A DNA stretch of 64,000 nucleotides from Microstegium vimineum (lineage: Eukaryota; Streptophyta; Magnoliopsida; Poales; Poaceae): assembly GCA_022036555.1 (NCBI GenBank), contig CM039119.1, positions 7,502,001 to 7,566,000 of the forward strand. Direction: 5' to 3'. A model generated the notes under the pieces. The model was not told the DNA's origin. It saw only the letters and a list, made by a program, of their open reading frames with translations, and did not search any database. The first letter of the stretch is position 1. Each line of letters opens with the position of its first letter. Below, one piece after another: positions 23,222-34,400 of this stretch. Position numbers and translations under genes: made by a program.

Positions 23222-24680
23222 CCAAAAAATAAAGATGATTCTTTGCTTAGAACCAGCTAACCGCTGCAAAGTTCTGAAAAGATAAAGATTAGGCCCTCTA
23301 CAACGCGGTATTAAAAAAATGCAGGAACAAAAAGACCATGAAAGAAGACCGCTCCCCAGTGGGCTTTCTAATTATTTGCCACCGATATGGTGACCAACTC
23401 TCTAATTGTCAATTTTATTGTGCCAACTATAAAATTGCCCCGAAAAACAGTAACTTAGCTAAATTTTGTTATTTTGGCTGACGTGGCAAACCAGATCAAC
23501 GATCCAGCGTGGGAGTTAACGCCTCCGTCTCCGCTGTCCAACGGCGCCCGAAGCAGTCCGTCAGCTCTCTCGCTTTTTCTAATCACTGCTAGTGGGGTCA
23601 GGCTGTCAACCCTGCATTGTGCACTGTTCATCTTCTTCGTTGGGACATGGCCTGGCCGGTGGAGGGGGAAGGGCGGTTGCGGGCTCGCCGGGCCTGGACG
23701 CGTCGGCAAGGGCGGCTCAGGCGGACGATGAGTACATCCTGCAACTGCCACTGCCGCCCCCGCCCCTGTCCCGGTCCCGACGCAAGTTCCGGCGGAGGCC
23801 CTCGTGTTCGTGCGCGGAGCAGATGCCAGCAAGGCCGTTGGCGGCGCTTGCCAGTCCGTGAACTCGGCGGCGAGGCAGCGCCGGAAGCGGATCAGCGAGA
23901 AGACGGACGAGCTGGCGCGGCTCATCCCCGGGGCGCACAAGCTCAACACCGCCGAGATGCTGGAGGCCGCTCGCCACGTGAAGCTCCTGCGGGCGCAGGT
24001 CGGCGTGCTCGCCCTCAACCTCATGCGCGCCGCCGGCTCAAGCGAGGTGCATGCGTAAAAACTGGCAACCGCCACGCACGCATTGCATTTCTCAATGTCG
24101 ATGCATGCCCCCACGGGCCACGGCCTACAGAGCAATCTTTTTCTTGCTTGCTGCTCCGGCAAGCAGGACAGAGGAGGCACGGTGCTTGCTCCTCCGGCGA
24201 GCAGGACCAAGGAGAAGAGATGTGCCTGCATCCGCCGATTGGGTACAGAAAAGTCAAGAGGGGACGGTGCTGCTGCAATTGGAGTCTCGGGAGGAAGAAG
24301 ATACTGACAGTCGGTCCCACTAGCAGTACCTGGCTGACGGGAAGCTGCCGGTGCCGTTCGGTCTAGGCACACAGAGCAGGACGGAGGCGTCGAGTTCGGC
24401 TGATCTGGCTTGCCACATCAGCGAAAATGGTAAAATTGTAGTTAAGATACTGTTTTTCGGAGCAGTTTTGTAGTTGACACAATAAAACTGGCAATCAAAG
24501 AGTTAGTCACCGTATCGGTGGTAAATAATTAGAAAGCTCACTGGGAAGCGGTCTTCTTTCATGGTCTTTTTGTTCCTGCATTTTTTTGAATACCGCGTTC
24601 TAGAGGGCCTAATCTTTATCTTTTTCAGAACTCTGCAGCGGTTAGCTGGTTCTAAGCAAAGAATCATCTTTATTTTCTGG
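23222..24680. mobile_element. Pack-MULE-like element carrying a bHLH fragment
   Basis: The left arm 23222-23497 and right arm 24402-24680 are near-perfect inverted repeats (about 276 and 279 bp, roughly nine bases in ten identical by eye). Weaker inverted similarity continues inward to about 23612 and 24300 (GACGCCTCCGTC, CTGCTAGTGGG). The enclosed 690 bp is GC-rich and holds a bHLH coding fragment. Long terminal inverted repeats around a captured gene piece without transposase fit a Pack-MULE. No clear 9 bp target duplication was found, so the outer borders are approximate. Confidence 0.75.
23733..24058 (+). pseudogene. bHLH transcription-factor fragment
   Basis: The frame is open from just after a TGA at about 23733 to TAA at 24056-24058. 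It encodes a proline/alanine run, ALVFVRGAD, then SVNSAARQRRKRISEKTDEL...HKLNTAEMLEAARHVKLLRAQVGVLAL. This is a complete plant bHLH of the AtbHLH52/53-like type: basic region and helix 1, a loop with the LIPG motif, then helix 2. The basic region has N rather than H at the DNA-contact position before AARQRRKR. The frame lacks a clear in-frame Met upstream of the domain (an alternative Met lies at 23804), and the C-terminus after helix 2 is cut off within about 12 residues. It is enclosed by the inverted repeats of the Pack-MULE-like element. Confidence 0.75.
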
Positions 24681-25346
24681 ACCTCTTGTTTCTTTTTCTT
24701 TTCCTCGGGAGTAAGCAAGAATCATCTCTGACGATCATACATACACACAAAAGAAAAGTATACACGGACATGTGCCTAAAAGCAAAGTTTATGTGAACTC
24801 TGTCACCCACTCCTCTCTCACAAACAACGCACACAAGCAAAATACAGACAATCGTCTGTTTGATCTCTGTTTGGCTTCAACATATCTTCTGCATGCTGCA
24901 TCTTTGAGAGAGAGAGAAAAAACTATACACATCTCCTGCTACTGCATGCCCAATCATCATAACTGAGGTATGTAGTTTAATTACTCGACCCTCCCCCTTC
25001 CATTGCAAACTCAAGTTCATCTGTACTGCATATGTGTCATGCTCGTCATGGCACAAAAATGATAATGCAGGAGATCGTGTATACCTGGATGAATATATAT
25101 ATGAATGCCTGATCTTAGCTCGTCTGATGCTTATTTGCTTATTTGTTGATCAGATCCGGGGATAGAATAGAGCGATGGGTTAGATTCGATATATTACTGA
25201 GATGGAATCGTCGGTCTGCTGAAAGTTAGCAGCTCCACTAATAACTGCTGATGAAGAAATAGAAGCGACACCGCACACGTCCACCAAGTGGAGGCTGGAG
25301 CTGATCGGTCGCTGGCTATTTACAACACCAACCCAATCGATCCATC
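24681..25346 (+). promoter_or_regulatory. 5' flank and probable leader of the NLR-like gene
   Basis: No coding sequence. ACTGAG|GTATGTAG near 24966 and TTGATCAG|ATCC near 25154 could be donor and acceptor of a 5'-UTR intron. This is a guess from splice-site shape only. Confidence 0.35.
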
Positions 25347-28300
25347 ATGCGTACTAAGGTAAACCACACGGCCACGTACAGTTAGCAACATCTCTCTTAT
25401 CACTGTATTATTTTTTATTCCACCTTAATTTCATTCAAGTGATGAGCACCTTGTAATCCGATGGCCTGACGCATATGTGCATATACACATGTATGCAGGT
25501 TATTGTGGCCGACACGATAGAGCATGCTGCTGAAGTAATTCTCCGAGAGCTGAAGAGCAGCGTCAGAAGCAGAGAAAATGTCTTCTACTTCGATGGCTGG
25601 GATGGGCTTGGTGCATCTGCCGTCCTCCGAGCTGTTGCCCAGCGCTTCACCACCGCCACAACTTCACCGGCAGCCGGACTGGAGTTGTTTGAGAAGGTCA
25701 TCCACGTCGATTGCTCAAAGTGGGAGAGCAGGAGGGCACTTCAGAGAGCAGTCGCGGAGCAGCTGGATCTCCCTGCTGAATTGATGGAGATGTTTGACAC
25801 GGAGGACGAAAAGGACGATTTCCGCGGCGTGGCCCAGGGGTCCCGCTCTGAGCTGCAGCAAGTCGTCACGGAGATGTCTCAGCATATGCAGAACCGAAGA
25901 TTCTTGGTGGTTTTCCACAATGGGAGCAATGAAGAGATTGATCTAGCCAGTTTGTGTGGCTTCCCTCTGTCCGGGTACTCCACCAGCAAGCTGCTGTGGA
26001 CATTCCAGGGAAGATTCCGGGTCAAACCTCGGACCAAAGTTGACACGGCCATGAAAGGCGCAGGAACAACTGATGTTTTTCTCAAGGTGCACCGTATCTA
26101 TGGAAGTACTCAGAATAGTACTCAGAAGGAGGAGGAGCTCTGGTCCTACCTTGTACTCCAAGAGGCTGCGGATGTAGTTGCTGCATGCAGGGTCAATGCT
26201 GGTTCACACTCTCACGGCATCATCGACCAGCCTACACGAGTGGTCGAGTGCTTCCAGTACATGTTGGCGCTGTGTTGCAAAGGCAGTCAGTCAATTGACT
26301 ATGACTTGAACACCCACGGCCCCAACTACTTGGTATGTGATAGCATCATATATCGACCGCAACAAGGGGAGAGAAACATGGAGGAGGATCACGACGATGA
26401 AGGGTTGTGGAGATCTGCTCAGGCTCTGCAGCGTGAGATGTCACTGGATGTGGACTACCATCAGTATTTGCCCTCCCCTCACTTACTATCAAGGTTTGTC
26501 GAGAACAAGCCAAGTTGGATTTCACCAAATTATGGGTTCAATCGGATCCCGGACAGAAATATTCCCAACGGAGATATTTTCCAACACTACGAAGACAAGC
26601 TTTGTGTTCTCAAGCTCTCGCGCTGCACCTTCGACTTCCAAGCACCTCCATTCCTGTGCTGCCACAGCCTCAGGTTCCTATGGCTTGACCATTGCCAAGG
26701 CACCAACAAGACAAGCACAGATGGAGCAGGGATGGAGGAGGACATCCGCCGGTGCTTCCAGAGGCTGTGGGTGATCGATGTGCGCTACACAGACTGTGAT
26801 CAGATATTGTCGTCGCAGATGTTGGATCTCATGACCCAGCTCAGGGAGCTACATGTGATCGGAGCCAAGGGATGGTGGGACATGGGCCAGCTACAGGGGC
26901 GATTGCCTAACATCCGCAAGCTCCGAGTGAACAACTCTGGTGTCAGCTGCAGTTGCCCAGAAAATGACCTGTTCTTTGAGATGAACAAGATGGAGCATCT
27001 TGAATTTTCAGGAAACAATATGAGTGATTCCACTCGCATGACGAGCTTATTTGGGCCAGGGGTAAGCAGCAGCAATATTAGCTGCCTGGAGACCCTAGTC
27101 GTTGATGGATGTGTTTTACAACGGATCTCCTTTGGCGGATGTACTGGACTGAAGAATCTGCACTTACGAGGACGGATGCCGTATCTCCACACCCTAGACA
27201 TCTCAGGCACGGCAGTGAAAACACTAGATCTCAGTACAACAACAATCCAAGACCTTAATGAGCTCTATCTACTTGACTGCGACAAGCTTTGTGCAATCCT
27301 GTGGCCACAGAAAGAGCAAATGAAACCAGGAGGCCTGGGTAAGCTATGCATTGACACCACGTGGTCAGCACCCACCGCTCAATCTAGAGAGGAAAAGTCC
27401 AAGAGGGATACTAGTACTGCTATTACAGGACCATCAGTAGCACCTGCAGCTGCACCACATGGTAGTCAGCCGAGCAGTGAATTTGATTGGCACATTTCTG
27501 TACGGGATGCAAGGCTCCTTGGATCCCTGAAGCCTCCAGTCTATTCTGATTCCCGCAAGACATATGTACGGGATGCAAGGCTCCTTGGGTCCCTAGAGCA
27601 AGTAGTCTATTCTGATTCCCGCAAGGCATATGTGGAGATCTCCTCTCCTCGTCATCGTACCGTTGATGGTGGTGGTAGTGGTAGCAAAGGAATACTCAAG
27701 AGCACAAGCAGTCGTGAGCAACAATTGTTGGTAAACCTACAGCGGCAGCCTGCACGTGCACATGCAGTATACACAGATATCTCCGTGGACCACCTACAAC
27801 AAGCTAGTAAAGGCGGTGATGATACTCTGGGAATCAAGTGGATGTGGCCTTGCCCAGATGTTCCGGACCTTCCGAAAAAGAAGTGCTACATGCACATACA
27901 AGACCAGATAAAGACAAAATTATCTCGAGGTGGTGAAGAGACTAGTGCTATTACTGTCCCAAGGTTTGTACAAGACTATGCTAAGATCCTCCATGTGCAC
28001 GATAGCCTGTCCATCACTAGTATCACTTCAGATAAAGATGATAGTTCAGAATGGTCTGGTCTAGAGTGGTGCAGAATCGAGAGGTGCCCTAAATTGGACT
28101 TTGTCTTCAATAGTCCAGGCGATTACTCTTTTTATGACCTGAGAATATTCTGGGCATCCCAGCTCCTAAAGTCACACTATATCTCAACCTCAAATGGATG
28201 GCGTTTGTTTCCGCAGCTGACGTTGCTGCACTTGGACTTCTGCCCTAGGCTTGTACACGCACTCCCTTTGACCCGCAACCCGATAGCTAACGATAAGGAC

Positions 28301-28732
28301 AGGTTGCGCCTCCTGGAGACCCTTGATATTGCATGGTGTGGTGATCTCAGTAGCTTGCGCCTCCTGGAGACCCTTGAGATTGCATGGTGTGGTGATCTCA
28401 GAGAGATATTTCCTTTCGACACAACAGACAAGCCAAATTCAAAAGACTTTCCAAAGCTGAAGCATATCCACCTGCATGAGCTCCCTTCTCTACAACACAT
28501 TTGTGGGGCTAGAATGTCCACACCTAATCTTGAGACCCTCAAGATCAGGGGCTGTTGGAGCCTCAGGCGCCTTCCTAACGTTGGTGGCAGCAACAAAGTA
28601 GTGGAGTGTGACTGTGAGAAGGAATGGTGGGACAGGCTAGAGTGGGATGACCGCTCACAAGCGAACAACTACAGACCCATCCACCCAAGGTATTACAAGA
28701 AGACCATGCTCAGGGGCAGCGTGCTCAGGTAG
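25347..28732 (+). CDS. Divergent NLR-like LRR protein with degenerate P-loop
   Basis: Predicted two-exon gene. Micro-exon 25347..25358 (ATG CGT ACT AAG|GTAAAC) is joined to 25499..28732 (TATGCAG|GTTATTG), giving 1,081 residues. The long exon alone also has an upstream ATG at 25475, but that lies in the predicted intron. Residues 5-25 (VIVADTIEHAAEVILREL) and NVFYFDGWDGLGASAVLR (32-48) sit where an NB-ARC P-loop should be, but the Walker A lysine is missing (GLGASA instead of GxGKTT). The kinase-2 position reads FLVVFHNGSNEE (139-150), without the usual aspartates. From about residue 330 on there are irregular LRRs (MTQLRELHVIGAK, MNKMEHLEFSGN, LPYLHTLDISG-like, FPKLKHIHLHELPSL, NLETLKIRGCWSL). 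Similar proteins form a grass-specific group related to NB-LRRs. ATP-driven switching is unlikely from these residues; a role in immunity is inferred only. Confidence 0.8.
27500..27631 (+). repeat. In-frame 66 bp tandem duplication in the NLR-like gene
   Basis: Two 66 bp units (27500-27565 and 27566-27631) each encode VRDARLLGSL...VYSDSRK(T/A)Y, 22 residues. They differ by a few bases. The frame is preserved. Confidence 0.95.
28304..28405 (+). repeat. In-frame 51 bp tandem duplication of an LRR unit
   Basis: Two 51 bp units (28304-28354 and 28355-28405) encode LRLLETLDIAWCGDLSS and LRLLETLEIAWCGDLRE. They are almost identical in bases, so the extra LRR unit is recent. Confidence 0.95.
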
Positions 28733-28752
28733 TCCCTCACTCTTTCACATCA

Positions 28753-29335
28753 TGCAGCTGGAGAACATATGCATGTATTATAATTCTGTCTTCCAAGTCT
28801 ATTTAGCAACCAATTGAACTCCCTTCCCTCCAACTCTGCCATCTAACTCCAAAGTTTTTACATATGCTTATCATAGTACAAAATAGTATTATTTATGATC
28901 CTGATCGGTGGCTTAGCGGTTAGTGATGAATTATGCATTCCTTTTATATATGTGCACCCAAGGGCGACTGCCATGCATGACACTTCATGTTGTTGATTTG
29001 CTCACCTGAATTGAGCAACCAATTCTATTTAGCATATGTATGTATTTAGCATATATATGTCCCCACTCTTTCCCATCATAACATATGTATGTATTATAAT
29101 AATCTTTCAATTCTATTTAGCAACCAATTGAACCCCCTTCCCTCCAACTCTGCCATCTAACTCCAACGTTTTTACAAATGCTTACCATAGTACAAGATAA
29201 CTATAGTAGTATTATTTATGATCCTGACCCGTGGCTAGCTTAGTGGTTAGTGATGAATTTTGCATTCCTTTTATATATGTGCATCAAGGGCGATGGCCAT
29301 GCATGACGCTTCATGTTTTTTATTTGCTCACATGA
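28753..29335 (+). repeat. Tandem duplication downstream of the NLR-like gene
   Basis: The segment from about 28770 to 29015 (TCTATTTAGCAACCAATTGAAC...) recurs from about 29090 to 29335 with small indels, a period of roughly 320 bp. It directly follows the stop codon, so it probably lies in the 3' UTR or its intron. TCTTGCAG|GTGAGG at about 29392-29400 could be a UTR splice acceptor. Confidence 0.8.
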
Positions 29336-31400
29336 ATCGAAATTGATGGATGTGTTGTTTAGTCTCTCTCTGAAGCTCTCCTCTCCAACTCTTGCAGGTG
29401 AGGTAACCTGGCTCATTGGATTACAGCCACTAGCCCCTGGCTACCCTGCTTGCTGGTGGCTTTCAATCTCATACACACAATTCTGCTTCTGCGTCCACTT
29501 GATTGGTTCGTGTGTTTCTGTTCTCATGCTCGCGCAAATGACAACATGGATGCATATGCTTTTGCTTGTATCCTATGGTCTGTCTCGTTTGCATTATTAG
29601 TTTGCTTTGCTTTGCTTTGCTTTGTTTGGTCAGCCTTCCTTGATGGATCCATCCATCACTGATGCCTATGTGCTCTTGTTGGAAAGATGGTGTGATGCAG
29701 ACGGACCGGCCTATGTGCTCTTTCTAGAGCAGTAGTGAAATAAAATAAGAACAGTCCAACAGCTGGATTCCATTCAGCTTGTGCAACAGCATCATGAAAC
29801 ATGCCCTCATGCGTGCTACTGCCAATTGTTGTCTTTGTGGAGTTTGGTTTGGTGTGTGCTGCACTGGTGTGTGGCGTGTGTGACCTTCCAGGTGTGTGTG
29901 GAGTAGAGTGATTAATGTTATTGTTGCTCTACTTATGTTTATGAACACATAAATAAATGGTGATGGTTGCATGTGTGATTTCAACATCCAGTATTACATA
30001 TGACACCATATATGTGAATCCAATACAAATGTTCTTTTTTAGGTACAACCTGTACTATAGATCATAGGCGTAACACAGTCACGTGAGAAATACAAAAGGA
30101 ACCTACAAAATTCTATAGAAAAGAGTAGAATGAAGCGTGATTTTCAAAGCAAAAAGTGCCTTAGTTTTGGCATTTCAGTTAGTCATGATGGCACTCACTG
30201 AAGATATATAATCGGGGTCTCTTTTCGAAATCTCATTTCCTATCCACTTCTTCTATTCAGTGGGTTTTTTGTTTTACGCTCATATATATGCCCCCCTCTT
30301 TCTTTCCTCACCTTTTCTTGACATGGACAATTCTTCTTCTTTCTCATTTGAAGGCTCATTTCACCTCGCTAAGCTATGCTGATATGCAGTAGATAGCCAT
30401 GGCCATGGTTTGTCGATGAAGAAGTTTGTTCCTCTACCAAAAGCCATCACAACTGTCTATACCACCACTAGAATGAATGGAAGATACAACAGGCAAAGAC
30501 CATCAGAGCATAGCGTGCGTACGTTTTACCGGATGACTCATCTGGAATACACTCATTCGGTGTTTTATAGTGGTAGACTCATCTAGCATACAGAGGGAAT
30601 ACTCTCTCCGGATAAGCATCCAATTCAACTTTTCCCATGGTCCAAATGCTTTCGGAATATATGGACCTTCATCTTCTTCTATCTATCGATAGCCATACTA
30701 TCAAACACACCGTTACTTCCTGGATGTAGGCCATTCTTTGACAAGACAACGAAGAATGTAAAACATTTCCTTCCGCGAGTGCTCGTATTCGTAGCTTGGG
30801 GGCACTCAGCTCATTCTGTCATTCATTCATATAATCATGAAGTCTCTCTCTAGTCTCTAAGAGTTTTGCTTGTGCCATTTTCGGGAACTAAAGATCCAGG
30901 AGTTCAAAAGAGTGCAATTAGCTGTTTGGAAGTGCGCTGTCTCGCAAAACAAATGGGACACAAATAACCACGTGTCAACTTTCTCCACCCATATCGACCA
31001 AGGAGCCGGCAATCACCATAACAGACGTGGTTTCACCTGCACTGCTTGACATTTTTGGGAATAAGAAACAAATGTGATAGCTTGCACTTAAAAGTCCACA
31101 CCATTATAGCAGAGATATGAAAACCATGGTGCTTGTATATAATGAGCGCAAGGCAACCACAATACACTATATTTTCTCAAAAAAAAATTAATATAACTAC
31201 TACCCTGAATCAGGGTACCAATCAATCAGCAATCAACACTTCTCTAGCATATACACTCAGGGGGTCCATAAGACTGATAAACCATGATTAACTCGCATAG
31301 TTACTGCAGTTCAGACATGACTTGACAGGCTACTCTGCCCTTCGCTGTTTCTAAAGACCACCTCAGCGTTTGGCTTCATGAGCCATGGAAGTGAAGCTTC
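29336..31400. other. Intergenic between convergent genes
   Basis: The NLR-like gene (plus) and MET1 (minus) converge here. The stretch should hold both 3' UTRs. No further gene, tRNA or complete transposon was recognised. Confidence 0.45.
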
Positions 31401-34400
31401 TCATGGTGCAGGCACGCCCACGCCAGCTTCCTGACGCTTGTTGTCAACGGCTTCCTTCAGTTTCCTCCCGAGCGCATAGGCAAGAGGCGGGGGCACAGCA
31501 TTGCCAATCTGCCGGTGCTTGTTCTGGATGTTGCCAGCAAACTCGTAGCTGTCAGGAAAGCCCTGCACAGCAAAGATCGGATCATATTAGACAGGTAATC
31601 CTGAGTGTCATCATCATTTCTTTGCAGATGGAAATGGATGTAGACCAGCTTACCTGAGACCGAGCGCATTCCCGAACCGTGATGATCCTGTCCTGGTCAG
31701 GGTGGAAGCACATGCCAACCTTGCCCATTGGCTGGGGATCTGTGACAGATGTGGGGAAGTTGCCTTCCCAGTCCAGCCTCCCGTACAGCCCTTTCCACTG
31801 ATTGTGCCTCTTGGCTGTGTTGGGCAGGCACCAAGGTATCAGGTCAGCCATCTGCCCATTTGACAGCTTCACCTGTAACCATAGCATGGGTCAGTGCTCC
31901 ATGGACAGAATGAAAATAACAACAGATTTCAGAACATTACCTTCTCGTCTGGTAGGTCATGCCAGTCACAACCTGGTCGTTTTGGAATGTGTTGGCACCT
32001 TATGAGGTTCAGCTCATTCATCTCCTTGGATATGTGATCATTCAGTACCATCATATTCCCTCTTATCTTCTTCTGGAACCAAGACACAGGCTCACCTCCA
32101 TACTGCACAAGATAATCAGTACCTCATTTAGCATGCTCATAGAGAAAAATGAAAATAGATGGTTCAGAGCAGCAGTTACCTCAAGTGTGAGTTTGCTGGC
32201 ACCATTTTCCACTTTAGGCAGATCCCCAATTGTATCTCTAACAGTAATCGCTCGGGAAGGCGCTCCACCAGCAGTGCTTCTGGCAGCTGCATAGTATTGG
32301 CCATCAGGCAGTGTTATCTTCAGCTCAGGGCTAGCAAACACATGCATCGGCTCTGGCCAATCAGGAAGCATCTCTCCAGGTGCAGCAGCCCAAATAAATG
32401 CCCTTTTCCTGGACTGAGCAACACCAAAAGCCCCTGCCTCTAGAATTCCAAACCGGACCTACCAAATGGCAAACAATTTCTGAGTACACAGATTTAAACC
32501 ACTACAAAACAAAAGGTGCAAGCTATAGGTCATAGCAGATAATGAATGAACATAAGAAATACCTGGTATCCCATCTCCAGAAGAGATGCAACTGCTAAAC
32601 GGAAGGTCTGCCCTTTGTTGAAGGAAACAAAGTTCCGGACATTTTCCAAAAGAAAGAATCTGGGACGGAAATACTCTGCGAATGAGAGGAATGCTAGAAT
32701 CATCTCACACTGAACTTTACTCCATGGGCTTTGGTTGAATCTATTCATCCCAGAGAATCCCTGATAAGAAAAGAAAAAACAATTCAAGCATTTAATTTAC
32801 GAAACTGAACAGGTGACTGATGATTTTCTGGCCTCTGTAGAACTGTAGATAATAACAAACCTGACACGGAGGACCACCATTTATGAATTCTACTTCACCA
32901 GGGACTGGAAGGTTATTAATGTTCGCTTCAGGAAGTTTAGCTGCTTGTTCAGCAGCTTCAGAAGTTGAAATACAATCATCAGTATCCCCAAATTTATCCA
33001 TAATTGCCCTGCATTATCAGAAATATTGGTTCTGTTCTGCAACAAAAGCATAATAATAATGGCATCAAACAATTTACACTTACTTTAGAATCACATTGCA
33101 GTTATCTACAAAGACCGCAGCCTCTGGATGATTTTTGCTAAATGCTTCACCAGCAGGCTCTTCATATTCAATTGCCCATTTTGTAAAAGATACACCTACA
33201 GCATTGGACAAGAGGAAAATATTTTTTTGATGGTCATCATGTTCATGGTAAACAGCATTAGTGTTAACAATACATACCAGCTTGCTGCAGCCCTTCTGAT
33301 AAACCTCCACAGCCAGCAAAAATGTCAAGAGTAGATATACGGTTCTCTTTTGGCACATCCAACCATTTACCTGAATCTATTTGATCAGTCTCACAGATCT
33401 GCTTTCCTTTGTTCTTTTTCAAAGCACTTGTTGCCTTTTGCACCATAGACATAAACCTAACATTTGGAGGCAACTGCTCCAGACACAGAACACACATTCA
33501 GGGAACTATAAAAAATATCACTCAATGAATCAGAACAGCAACTTCAGTACAGTACAGCTAACCTGCTTGAGAGCTCCACTGGCACGATCATATATAAGTT
33601 CACAGAAAAATACATGTTCAAACATCACTGGAAGGTCTGAACTTGCAAGATCATTCTTCTTTCTAACCTCACATTTTCCTTCTGTCATATCCACAGGCAC
33701 ATCAATTACATCTTCACTGTAGTAGACCTGAATCGAACAAACAAAAGTTAACAAGAAAGAATACAAAAATGACCATTCTCAAGACTATAGGATTTGCTCA
33801 CACACATGTTTGAGAAAATAAAGTAGCAATGGCATTATGGATAAGATAAATCAAACATATAAGATACAAAAAGAAAACCTCTCTGATGTCAGATGCATAG
33901 GCTTTGGCTGACGAAATGTCATCTGGTCTGTAAAGTCTTCTAGCACTGATATTTGCTGATGCTGGATTGAGGTTTTTAGATCCAGCTCCTTGAGGGATGG
34001 CCAATATTTGACAAACTGCATAGGGCTTTAGGCCCACATTTCGGCCAGCCTTGAAGGTTGCACGATCCTCATCTTCAGAGAAAAAATCAGGCCTTATGTA
34101 TATAAAGTCATTGACATTATATGTAACCTTTCTGTAGACAAAGCTCGTCTTTGAGAGGACTTTCAATTCATCAGAATCTGGCTCTATCTGATCACAGGAG
34201 CTACATACACCACTACCAAGACCCATTTTATCACGGGGGAGGGCAAAGAAGGCACCCTTCTCAGGCCAATATAAGCTTTTGCAGAAATATACCATGGGCA
34301 GGCCCTTTTTCTTTCTCTCTTCTGCTTTGGTCTGCTCAACTTTATCAGCTTCAGAATTCTCTTTTCTATACTTGTGACCCCAAGGTCTAGATTGGATATC

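Noticed and set aside
23455..24372. 305-codon minus-strand ORF over the bHLH fragment
   Set aside because: The plus strand holds a clear bHLH domain; the antisense frame is open because of high GC.
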